The translations under genes and the position numbers were made by a program. 7,620 nt of DNA from Cyanobacteria bacterium UBA6984 (GTDB lineage: Bacteria > Cyanobacteriota > Vampirovibrionia > Gastranaerophilales > Gastranaerophilaceae): the NCBI GenBank assembly GCA_002450015.1, contig DJYG01000042.1, positions 1 through 7,620 of the forward strand. Reading direction: 5' to 3'. Each line of letters starts with the position of its first letter. Within the stretch, counting starts at the first letter, position 1. Shown here piece by piece: positions 1 through 6,340 of the stretch. A model generated the notes under the pieces. It saw only the letters and a list, made by a program, of their open reading frames with translations, made no database searches and was not told where the DNA came from.

Positions 1-225
1 GTAAAAGGCTTCTGCGCAGTTGCCTCCACAAACCAAATCGCCGCCCAGGATTACATTCTCACCCCCGGCCGCTACGTTGGCATAGAAGAAAAAGCCGAAG
101 ACGACGAACCCTTCGCCGATAAAATGACCCGTCTGACCACCGAACTTGGCGGAATGTTTACAAAGAGCCACGAGCTCGAAGAAGAGATAAAGAAAAATCT
201 TGCTGTAATTGGGTTTAAGATATAA
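1..225 (+). CDS. hsdM: Type I RM DNA methyltransferase subunit HsdM, C-terminal end (5' partial)
   Basis: An open frame runs from base 1 to a TAA at 223-225 and encodes the last 74 residues of a larger protein that begins outside the window. HsdM is the N6-adenine methyltransferase subunit that pairs with HsdS to modify (and, with HsdR, to restrict) DNA. The evidence is the motif LTPGRYVG near residue 20, preceded by an ALA/ILE-rich stretch, and followed by an acidic linker (EEKAEDDEPF) and an amphipathic C-terminal helix (LTTELGGMF..ELEEEIKKNL). These are typical of HsdM tails, and hsdS lies downstream. The catalytic NPPF/NPPY motif would be upstream and cannot be checked. The codons are C- and G-rich (gcc, acc, ccc), unlike the AT-rich gene that follows, but like the middle of hsdS. 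Family call is confident; intactness is unknown. Confidence 0.88.
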   Translation, partial: VKGFCAVASTNQIAAQDYILTPGRYVGIEEKAEDDEPFADKMTRLTTELGGMFTKSHELEEEIKKNLAVIGFKI

Positions 226-226
226 G

Positions 227-326
227 GCGCTCCCTGCCTGTCGACAGGTCGGGCTTTCCGGGGTTCCGCAACCGCTCCATTCTCGCTTCGCGAGAACGGC
301 TACGCCGCCCCTACAATCCCTAGCGC
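227..326. repeat. GC-rich structured intergenic element between hsdM and the HNH gene
   Basis: This roughly 100-base stretch is far richer in G+C than the gene that follows. It is bounded by the short inverted repeat GCGCT (227-231) and AGCGC (322-326). Inside are a perfect 12-base palindrome CCTGTCGACAGG (237-248), flanked by CCC/GGG that extends the stem, and a hairpin at 280-296 with a 7-bp stem (TTCTCGC/GCGAGAA) and a TTC loop, extendable by CCG/CGG (272-274/297-299). A run of seven T follows at 328-334, so transcribed as a whole it could end the hsdM transcript. Its look is that of a dispersed intergenic repeat of the kind I associate with Treponema chromosomes. That is recollection, and copy number cannot be checked from one window. 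Confidence 0.55.
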
Positions 327-338
327 ATTTTTTTGAAT

Positions 339-343
339 AGGAG
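339..343 (+). promoter_or_regulatory. Ribosome binding site that sets the HNH gene start
   Basis: AGGAG at 339-343 lies 7 bases before the ATG at 351. An in-frame TTG at 333 would lengthen the protein by six residues but sits upstream of this site and has no ribosome binding site of its own, so ATG 351 is the start chosen. Confidence 0.8.
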
Positions 344-350
344 TTTCTTT

Positions 351-1217
351 ATGTCAAATGATTTTATAAAAGATTGGGCAGAAAAAGTAGATTGGAAAAC
401 GAGAGTAAAATCTGTATGTAAACCATGCTGGGAATTAAAATATTGTCCATATGGACCTTTAGTAGAAGACTTCCCTTTGGAATCTGACCCTATCGAAAAA
501 TCGTGCAGAATATTTGGTCATAATTGTCCTGTGTTTTATGTTGCCGAACCAATAACAGAAACAAAGGAATTAAGGAATATTTCTAGAGCAATTCCAAGTG
601 AAATTAAATTTAAAGTTATTGCAAGAGATAAGAATATATGTCAAATATGTGGAAAAAATATTTTTGATGATGAAGTTCAATTTGACCATATAATTCCATA
701 TTCAAAAGGTGGCGCAACAGAAGTTAGCAATATAAGATTATTATGTCCAGAATGTAATCAAAAAAGAAGTAATAATTTCGAGAATGAATTTTTAGTTAAT
801 GATTGCAATGAATTTTTTACTGAATCTTTGGATATAGATACAATAGAAATGTATTTATCAACAGTACAGTTTTATCAATATTTTAAGAATGAAAATAAGC
901 AAGCTCCAACAAAAGATGATTATCTTGAAGATGATGATTACGAAACTGCAGAATTTATAGAGGAAAGGATTAACACTTTTATCAGTCTATTTGATAAAAA
1001 TGAATATGATATTACTCCAAAAATGTTTTCATTGTTAAAAGATAGGTGGGGACTTATAGATTCTAAAGTAAAACCTATAAGTGAACTAGATTTAACAGAA
1101 CAGGAAAGACAAGATTTGTTTTATAGTGAAATAAGATTATTCAGTTGTACCGGAGTATATCTTAAGAGAAATAAAAATAGTTATAAAAAATGGTGTAAAC
1201 AAATCGTTGAGGAATAA
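351..1217 (+). CDS. HNH endonuclease with N-terminal cysteine cluster (288 aa)
   Basis: This is a predicted metal-dependent DNA nuclease. The HNH core covers about residues 85-142. It has a zinc-knuckle pair C97-x2-C100 (CQICG) and C132-x2-C135 (CPECN), the catalytic D112-H113 in FDHIIPYSKGG, the structural N127, and N136 in place of the third histidine, a common HNH variant. The first 60 residues carry a second cysteine set, C23-x2-C26, C32, C52 and C59, around the phrase CPYGPLVEDFP. It could bind zinc or an Fe-S cluster, but its role is unknown. Residues 145-288 are acidic and probably helical, with no family I recognise. The gene sits between hsdM and hsdS, stops 2 bases before hsdS, and its end carries the hsdS ribosome binding site, so the two are co-transcribed and probably coupled. 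It is much more AT-rich than hsdM, which points to acquisition. It could be an extra restriction nuclease tied to the type I system, or an independent defence nuclease. Confidence 0.85.
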   Translation: MSNDFIKDWAEKVDWKTRVKSVCKPCWELKYCPYGPLVEDFPLESDPIEKSCRIFGHNCPVFYVAEPITETKELRNISRAIPSEIKFKVIARDKNICQICGKNIFDDEVQFDHIIPYSKGGATEVSNIRLLCPECNQKRSNNFENEFLVNDCNEFFTESLDIDTIEMYLSTVQFYQYFKNENKQAPTKDDYLEDDDYETAEFIEERINTFISLFDKNEYDITPKMFSLLKDRWGLIDSKVKPISELDLTEQERQDLFYSEIRLFSCTGVYLKRNKNSYKKWCKQIVEE

Positions 1218-1219
1218 GA

Positions 1220-2431
1220 ATGGAAGAGTGGAAAGAATGTAGACTTGGAGATTTATGTATCGACAATAAAGGCTCATATGGTATTGCGGCCTCTGCTGCT
1301 CCATATTCAGAAGACTTATATACTTATCTCCGAATTACAGATATTAATGATGACGGAACTCTAAATAAATCTGATTTGAAATCAGTTGCAGATGAAAATG
1401 CTGAACAATATTTATTACAACCTAATGATATCGTTTTTGCCCGAACAGGTGGAAGCACAGGCAGAAATTATTTTTATGATGGTACTGATGGTGTTTTTGT
1501 GTATGCAGGATTCCTTATAAAATTCAGCATTGATCCGAATAAAGTAAATCCAAAATACATAAAATATTATTGTCTGTCTCAAGAATATAAAAACTGGGTC
1601 TATTCATTTAATACAGGAAGTACACGAGGAAATATTAATGCTCAGACATATTCAAATATGCCTATCATTCTTCCCCCTCGTTCTCAACAAGATTTGTTGG
1701 TAAAAACTCTCTCATCTCTCGACGACAAAATCGAACTGAACAACAAAATAAACACCAACCTCGAACAGCAAGCCCAAGCCCTCTTCAAAAACTGGTTTGT
1801 AGACTTTGAGCCGTTTGGCGGTAAAATGCCCGATGGGTGGAAAGTAGGGAAACTTGGAGATTTCGTAGACATAAAACGAGGTGGATCTCCAAGACCAATA
1901 CAAAAATTCCTTTCAGATGAAGGCTACCGCTGGCTTAAGATTTCTGATGTTACATCTCTTTCTGCTCCATTTGTACTTAACATAGCAGAACACATAAAAG
2001 AAGAAGGTCTTTCAAAAACAGTATTCCTAAAAGCAGATTCATTAGTTTTATCAAACAGTGCTACCCCTGGAATTCCAAAAATCCTTGATTTGGACACATG
2101 CATTCACGACGGCTGGCTCTATTTTCCAAAATCTCAATTATCCAATGAATACCTATATTTATTATTCAAAGAAATCCGCCCTCAATTACTAAACTTAGGG
2201 AATGGAAGTATTTTCACAAATCTTAAAACAGATATTTTGAAAAACTTTGAAATTTCACTACCATCAACAGAGGCGTTATCAAAGTTTCAGAATATAATTA
2301 AACCGATATTTGAAAAAGTGTTAGCCACACAACGAGAAATCAAACAACTTGAAACTCTCTGTGATACTTTATTACCAAAGTTGATGAATGGGGAAATTGA
2401 AACAAATTCTAATATTATAAGTAAGGAGTAA
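1220..2431 (+). CDS. hsdS: Type I RM specificity subunit HsdS (403 aa)
   Basis: HsdS chooses the bipartite target sequence for the HsdM methylase and the HsdRMS restriction complex. The layout is complete. Target-recognition domain 1 covers about residues 1-150 (opening WKECRLGDLC, with RITDIN and the NDIVFARTGGSTG strand-turn). A central helical spacer covers 151-195 (LPPRSQQDLLVKTLSSLDDKIELNNKI, then LEQQAQALFKNWFVDFEPF). Domain 2 covers 204-347 (opening PDGWKVGKLGDFVDIKRGG). A distal helix covers 350-395, ending in TLLPKLMNGEI. Length is normal for the family. The start at 1220 follows GAGGAA (1209-1214) at 5 bases. The spacer, about 1684-1870, uses C-ending codons (ctc, gac, aac, gcc) like hsdM, while both recognition domains are AT-rich, a sign that the domains were swapped in. 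No frameshift is visible, so it should be functional if HsdM is intact. Confidence 0.93.
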   Translation: MEEWKECRLGDLCIDNKGSYGIAASAAPYSEDLYTYLRITDINDDGTLNKSDLKSVADENAEQYLLQPNDIVFARTGGSTGRNYFYDGTDGVFVYAGFLIKFSIDPNKVNPKYIKYYCLSQEYKNWVYSFNTGSTRGNINAQTYSNMPIILPPRSQQDLLVKTLSSLDDKIELNNKINTNLEQQAQALFKNWFVDFEPFGGKMPDGWKVGKLGDFVDIKRGGSPRPIQKFLSDEGYRWLKISDVTSLSAPFVLNIAEHIKEEGLSKTVFLKADSLVLSNSATPGIPKILDLDTCIHDGWLYFPKSQLSNEYLYLLFKEIRPQLLNLGNGSIFTNLKTDILKNFEISLPSTEALSKFQNIIKPIFEKVLATQREIKQLETLCDTLLPKLMNGEIETNSNIISKE

Positions 2432-2437
2432 CGAATT

Positions 2438-3445
2438 ATGAAAAAATTCTTTAAAGACCATTTGTTTCAATTAATCTACTTGATTCCAGTAAGTTTTATA
2501 GCAATCGGTTCATTTGTGTTAAACATCTACTTGAATCAATTTGGAATTATTGATGTTGCATTATTTGACTCAAAAACAATATTTGTTGGATTTATTGCAG
2601 TATTCCAACTACTTTCTTTCCTAATTGTACTATGTACACTTGTTGGAAAAATGAATTCCATTCATGATGTGATAATATTAATTATTTGTATTTTTGCGTT
2701 ACCAATATTGTTCTCAATTCTCGTTTATATGTATTCGGGAAATCTTGGTAATTTAGAAAATGTAATTGAAGGCTGGAAATACAGATTATTAAAAACAACG
2801 AGTCTAATCGGTATTACTACATCCCTATACTTTTTTGGAATTCGAAATGTTATTCAAAATTTCAAATCAGCTGATAAAAGTAATAAGATTTCGATATGCA
2901 TAATGGCTGGCTTAGAAATAATTGTGTTACATACAGCATCCTTCATTTCTTGCAAAGATATTGTTTTCAAAGAAATCTATAAAGCCTATCTTTATTATAG
3001 TATCGCAATTATTCCTTTTGTAGTTTCAGTATTAGGCGATGGTTTTCCTTTTGTAAATAAAAAAGTGAACTTAGTATTATTCAAATATGATGGAAAACCA
3101 ATAAAGATTGATTATTTCTTTATTATTCTATATCTACTGGTTCTTTTTATGCTTTCATTGAATTATTATTCAAAGAAAGTATTCCCTTATATATCAAGTA
3201 ATATGGGGGGCGGTTATTATAAATATAATACAATAGTACTTGATGATGATTCTGTAATCACAGGAAGAATAATCTATAGCAATTCTGAATATATTTATCT
3301 TATTGAGGAAGAAGATAAATTATCTCAATACCCGATTGATAAGATTAAGGCATATGAAATTTCAAAAACTGATACTGTTGCAAAAGAAGACGAAGTAATT
3401 GAAAATGAACAATTACCTGAAATAATAAACGTTTCTAAACAATAG
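2438..3445 (+). CDS. Unrecognised polytopic membrane protein with C-terminal soluble domain (335 aa)
   Basis: I do not recognise a named family. About seven hydrophobic segments can be read, near residues 10-31, 46-70, 76-98, 118-136, 151-171, 183-203 and 225-243. After the last one comes a glycine-rich hinge (SSNMGGGYY, 253-261). A short, probably beta-stranded domain follows (about 262-310: TIVLDDDSVITGRIIYSNSEYIYLIEE, then a KIKAYEIS strand). This looks like the small SH3/LSM-like barrels that end some membrane proteins. The last 25 residues are acidic and likely disordered. The start is set by AAGGAG (2423-2428), 9 bases before the ATG, and this site overlaps the end of hsdS, whose stop is only 6 bases upstream. 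It is therefore co-transcribed with hsdS. A membrane effector that acts when a sensor (the downstream ATPase) is triggered is a possible role, from gene order only. Confidence 0.7.
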   Translation: MKKFFKDHLFQLIYLIPVSFIAIGSFVLNIYLNQFGIIDVALFDSKTIFVGFIAVFQLLSFLIVLCTLVGKMNSIHDVIILIICIFALPILFSILVYMYSGNLGNLENVIEGWKYRLLKTTSLIGITTSLYFFGIRNVIQNFKSADKSNKISICIMAGLEIIVLHTASFISCKDIVFKEIYKAYLYYSIAIIPFVVSVLGDGFPFVNKKVNLVLFKYDGKPIKIDYFFIILYLLVLFMLSLNYYSKKVFPYISSNMGGGYYKYNTIVLDDDSVITGRIIYSNSEYIYLIEEEDKLSQYPIDKIKAYEISKTDTVAKEDEVIENEQLPEIINVSKQ

Positions 3446-3492
3446 TTTGGTTTTCTTTGTTTACAAAATTCAAACAGCTTCTTTTTAGAAGT

Positions 3493-3503
3493 GTCAATTT
3501 GAC
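3493..3503. promoter_or_regulatory. Small palindrome in the 98-base gap before the ATPase gene
   Basis: GTCAA-T-TTGAC is a perfect 11-base palindrome and contains a -35-like TTGACT (3499-3504). AT-rich candidates for a -10 follow at 3511-3524 (TATTAT, TAAATA), but none lies at a proper 16-18 base spacing. Just upstream is a weak 5-bp hairpin CTTCT-TTTT-AGAAG (3478-3491). The gap is the only sizeable break in the hsdS to ATPase run, so a separate promoter or an operator here is plausible but not well supported. Confidence 0.25.
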
Positions 3504-3543
3504 TTTTGTTTATTATATTAAATAGAAAGGAGATATTAGTCGT

Positions 3544-5355
3544 ATGCACATAAAAATTAAATCGCAATATAAATCATTAAAGCCTGGAAAAGAAGTAGAA
3601 TTACCTGACTTTTGTATTTTAACAGGGAAAAACGGTAGTGGAAAAAGTCATTTTTTAAATTCTCTAACTGAACAAAATATAGCTGATGTTACAATTGATT
3701 CTAATATAATACCATTAGACAAAATTCGATATATAGAGTTTAATGGCTTGAATCCTAAAATACAACAAAGTTGTTCAAAAGACTCAATTAATCAAAAAAT
3801 TACAGATTTTTGGAATCGCTTATCACAAATGCAAAATAATATTAATAGAAATTCCTCTATGACAATTGAGCAAAAAGAAATTAATTTAAATAATAATTGG
3901 CATAATTATGGTGGTAATCAGAAAATAAATGAGGCTTATAAAATAACTGCTACAAATCTTTCAAAAAGACTTAGTAAGTATGTTTGTTTATTAACCGAAG
4001 ATGATGTTCGCCAAAATATTGATGTTTCAGATTTAGAGCCTAAAGATACCTTTACTGGTGAATTCGCAACCATTTTTAAAGCATATTTTATTGCATATGA
4101 TAACAATCAATATAAAATTTTTCAAAACAAAGAAAAAGGTACCAATTATAAAGTTTATACAGATGATGAATTCTCTGATATATTTGGTCCAAAACCATGG
4201 ATTTTTATTAATCAAATTTTAAAGGCTGCAAATCTTCCTTATGAAGTAAATAATCCTGAAGGTACAGATAGAGATAGTACTTTTCACTTTTCATTGAAAA
4301 ATCCAAATCTGGGAATAGAAATCCAACCTTCAGATTTATCAACCGGAGAAAGGGTTCTAATGTCTCTTGCTATGGCTATATATAATTCTGCAGAAAAGAA
4401 TATTAAGAATAAGGTTTTACTTATTGATGAACCTGATGCTGCGTTGCATCCTCAGTTTTCTAAATTCTTAATAGAAACAATAAAGAATCATATTGTTAAA
4501 GAGGCAGGTGTAAAAGTAATAATTACAACACATTCTCCAACTACAGTAGCCATGGCGGATGAAGATGATATTTATGAGATGAATAAAGATGAAAAAATAC
4601 CTAAAAAAATAAAAAAAGAACAAGCTTTAGCTATTCTTTGCGAAGGAATTCCATCTTTAAGAGTTTCTATAGATAAACAAAGAGTTGTTTTCGTTGAAAG
4701 TTCATATGATGCTGAGAACTATCATAAAATATTTGATATAGTAAAGCAGATTCATCCTTATGAAATACAACCTGTTTTTCACGCAGCAAATTCTCATAGT
4801 GGTTCAAATTGTAATGATGTTAGAGATTTACTTGGTAAGTTAAATATAACACCAGGAGTGTATGGAATAATTGATTATGATAATCATGCAGTATCAACAG
4901 ATAAGATTAAAGTTATGGGAGAGGGAGGAGAGCATAGATATACCATTGAGAATTACATATTAGATCCAATTTTTATAGGTTTGTTATTGTTAAGAGATAA
5001 TCTATATGATTCTCCAATTCCTGTAAATTATAAATATATAGAATTCAAAAATGCAACGCATGACCAATTCCAAACTTTAATCACTTGGGTATTTACAGAA
5101 TTAGGATATTCAACTGAGACTGATAGTTATACAACAATTAATGACGATGTATTCCAGATAAGTAAAGACTGGATTTTAAAACCAGGGCATGAGATTGAAA
5201 CTGAGATTAAAAATCATTGGCCAAAATTAGGACAAATAACTAGAGGAAACTCCGGAGATAATACCTTAAAAAAAACTATTATTGAAAAAGTAATTAGTGA
5301 TTATCCTGAATATCTTTCTAAAGATTTTATTGAATTATTCAATAAATTAATATAG
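3544..5355 (+). CDS. ABC-type AAA ATPase fused to a TOPRIM-like nuclease domain (OLD-like, 603 aa)
   Basis: The first part is an SMC/ABC-like ATPase. It has Walker A GKNGSGKS (28-35), an inserted helical region (about 75-260) with no recognised family, signature LSTGER (265-270), Walker B VLLIDEPD (291-298) with the D-loop ALHP (300-303), and switch histidine in THSPT (329-333). A lysine-rich linker (350-359) leads to the second part, with the acidic pattern of a TOPRIM or DUF4435 fold: FVES (E385), then D389, IIDYDN (D444, D446) and ENYILDP (E469). Such ATPase-TOPRIM pairs occur in OLD nucleases, Gabija GajA, and, as AriA plus AriB, in PARIS; all are anti-phage. Here they are one chain with all key residues present. 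The start is set by AAAGGAG (3526-3532), 11 bases before the ATG. Which subfamily it belongs to cannot be settled by eye. Likely role: an ATP-gated DNA or RNA nuclease that responds to phage proteins or nucleotide pools. Confidence 0.82.
   Translation: MHIKIKSQYKSLKPGKEVELPDFCILTGKNGSGKSHFLNSLTEQNIADVTIDSNIIPLDKIRYIEFNGLNPKIQQSCSKDSINQKITDFWNRLSQMQNNINRNSSMTIEQKEINLNNNWHNYGGNQKINEAYKITATNLSKRLSKYVCLLTEDDVRQNIDVSDLEPKDTFTGEFATIFKAYFIAYDNNQYKIFQNKEKGTNYKVYTDDEFSDIFGPKPWIFINQILKAANLPYEVNNPEGTDRDSTFHFSLKNPNLGIEIQPSDLSTGERVLMSLAMAIYNSAEKNIKNKVLLIDEPDAALHPQFSKFLIETIKNHIVKEAGVKVIITTHSPTTVAMADEDDIYEMNKDEKIPKKIKKEQALAILCEGIPSLRVSIDKQRVVFVESSYDAENYHKIFDIVKQIHPYEIQPVFHAANSHSGSNCNDVRDLLGKLNITPGVYGIIDYDNHAVSTDKIKVMGEGGEHRYTIENYILDPIFIGLLLLRDNLYDSPIPVNYKYIEFKNATHDQFQTLITWVFTELGYSTETDSYTTINDDVFQISKDWILKPGHEIETEIKNHWPKLGQITRGNSGDNTLKKTIIEKVISDYPEYLSKDFIELFNKLI
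4611..4617 (+). other. A7 slippery heptamer at the ATPase/TOPRIM linker
   Basis: Codons ATA AAA AAA GAA place the heptamer A AAA AAA in the exact frame used by -1 slippery sites, and a second A7 run lies at 4603-4609. A -1 slip here would add 19 residues after K358 and then stop at TAA 4674-4676, giving about 377 residues: the ATPase without its nuclease domain. No clear stimulatory hairpin is seen after it, and A runs are common in AT-rich DNA, so function is only a possibility. Confidence 0.25.
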
Positions 5356-5375
5356 GTTCAAAGAAAAAAAGTCCA

Positions 5376-5403
5376 ATGACAGATATCCCTATTATGTTAT
5401 AAT
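5376..5403 (+). promoter_or_regulatory. Promoter for the DUF2971 gene (extended -10)
   Basis: ATGACA (5376-5381, five of six matches to TTGACA) is followed after 16 bases by a perfect TATAAT (5398-5403). TG sits at 5395-5396, one base before it, which makes an extended -10. Transcription would begin near 5410, leaving a 5' leader of about 40 bases before the ATG at 5450. This is the best promoter in the window. Confidence 0.65.
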
Positions 5404-5422
5404 TGCAATTAACTAATTATAA
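5397..5422. promoter_or_regulatory. Inverted repeat over the -10 and start site, possible operator
   Basis: TTATAATT (5397-5404) and AATTATAA (5415-5422) form a perfect 8-bp inverted repeat with a 10-base spacer. It covers the -10 box and the predicted start of transcription, where a dimeric repressor would block it. The AT-only arms make chance pairing more likely than usual, so the regulator role is tentative. Confidence 0.35.
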
Positions 5423-5449
5423 TATAAGGCATAATTTATTAGGTCTAAA

Positions 5450-6217
5450 ATGAAAATTTATCACTACACATCAATAGAAACTTTAGCATTAATTCTTAAA
5501 AATAAAACTTTACGATTCAATAATGCTAAGTTTGTAGATGATCCAAACGAAGCTATTACAAAAGATTATGGATCAATGCAAGATTATGTTTTTATTAGTT
5601 GTTGGTCGAATGAATCTATCGAAAGTATTCCCTTATGGAAAATTTACGGAAACAATTGTCATGGAGTTAGATTAGAATCTGATACAAAATACATTCATTT
5701 TAATGGTGATGAAACACCTATAAATGGCATCAATATTGTTGTAGAAAATGTAAAGAAAGAATTTTATTCTGATTATTTTATAAACTTATGGCAACATGAT
5801 AAACCTTCTATCAATCATTATTTTGAAACAAATTATAGTGATAAGGAACGTATTTTTAAGAAAGATACCTCAACTCCTACGCAAAAAAGTTGGGAATATC
5901 AAGTTGATGCTGCATTTAATACAAAAGCAACTTGCTGGGCTTTCGAAAAAGAGATCCGTTTTATTCTGCTAGGATGTAGTTTAGAACCTTCTAAAGCAAA
6001 AAATAACTGGCAATTAGTATTTAATAATATTACAGAAAAGAAAAAAATCAGTTCCTGTTTTGTCGATTTAATGTTGTTTGATGATTTTTTTAATAACTTA
6101 ACCATTACTACAGGTCCTTTACAGAACGAATCTGAAAAGATTATTGTTCAAACGTTGGTTCAAAAATATAATCAGAATATAAAAGTATTAGGAAGTAAAT
6201 TACAATTAAGAAAGTAG
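5450..6217 (+). CDS. DUF2971 family protein (255 aa)
   Basis: The chain follows the DUF2971 pattern. It opens with YHYTS (4-8), then has FVDDPNE (28-34), FISCW...IPLWKIYG (48-67), GVRLES (72-77), the FEKEIRFIL segment (165-173) that matches the usual W-x-x-EKE-W-R region, and GPLQN (222-226) near the end. It is soluble, with no signal peptide or membrane segment. The biochemical activity of DUF2971 is not established to my knowledge; members are frequent in accessory and defence islands. It lies 94 bases after the ATPase gene with its own promoter, so it can be expressed separately. The start has only a weak AGG (5441-5443) at a 6-base spacing; no better in-frame start is seen. Read-through from the ATPase gene is possible since no terminator lies between them. 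Confidence 0.8.
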   Translation: MKIYHYTSIETLALILKNKTLRFNNAKFVDDPNEAITKDYGSMQDYVFISCWSNESIESIPLWKIYGNNCHGVRLESDTKYIHFNGDETPINGINIVVENVKKEFYSDYFINLWQHDKPSINHYFETNYSDKERIFKKDTSTPTQKSWEYQVDAAFNTKATCWAFEKEIRFILLGCSLEPSKAKNNWQLVFNNITEKKKISSCFVDLMLFDDFFNNLTITTGPLQNESEKIIVQTLVQKYNQNIKVLGSKLQLRK

Positions 6218-6318
6218 AAATAAAAGCAGGTGTTGCGGGCGGCACCTGAGCCCGCAGAAGGGGTAGCGGAAAACGCCGAAGCCGGTTGGAGCGAGGGGAA
6301 GGCCTTCCCATCCTACTT
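6212..6318. repeat. Second GC-rich structured intergenic element, before rhuM
   Basis: This stretch is GC-rich between two AT-rich coding regions. Its edges carry AAGTAG (6212-6217, including the DUF2971 stop) and CTACTT (6313-6318), a 6-bp inverted repeat that may be chance. Two stems are interleaved: CAGGTG (6227-6232) with CACCTG (6243-6248), and TGCGGGC (6234-6240) with GCCCGCA (6250-6256). Their topology is that of an H-type pseudoknot, though the 1-base loop after the first stem looks too short for both to form together, so they are more likely alternative folds. At the 3' side is the perfect 14-base palindrome GGGAAGGCCTTCCC (6296-6309). It differs in sequence from the element at 227-326 but has the same character. 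Dispersed-repeat status is inferred. Confidence 0.5.
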
Positions 6319-6340
6319 ATAAAAAATCGGAGGTACAACA

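Noticed and set aside
312..317. TACAAT as a -10 box for the HNH gene
   Set aside because: No -35-like sequence 16-18 bases upstream (only GC-rich hairpin) and no TG extension; likely part of the structured element.
333..350. TTG start for the HNH gene six codons upstream
   Set aside because: No ribosome binding site precedes it and part of it falls in the T run; AGGAG at 339-343 fits the ATG at 351.
1684..1903. Minus-strand open frames inside hsdS
   Set aside because: They are shadows of the C-rich spacer of hsdS, which is a clear coding match on the plus strand.
3205..3210. G6 tract in the membrane-protein gene as a phase-variation site
   Set aside because: Six bases is short for slippage-based switching, and the tract encodes an ordinary glycine hinge (GGG GGC GGT).
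5356..5396. Terminator after the ATPase gene
   Set aside because: There is an A-rich run at 5364-5370 but no stem followed by T; nothing supports a terminator here.
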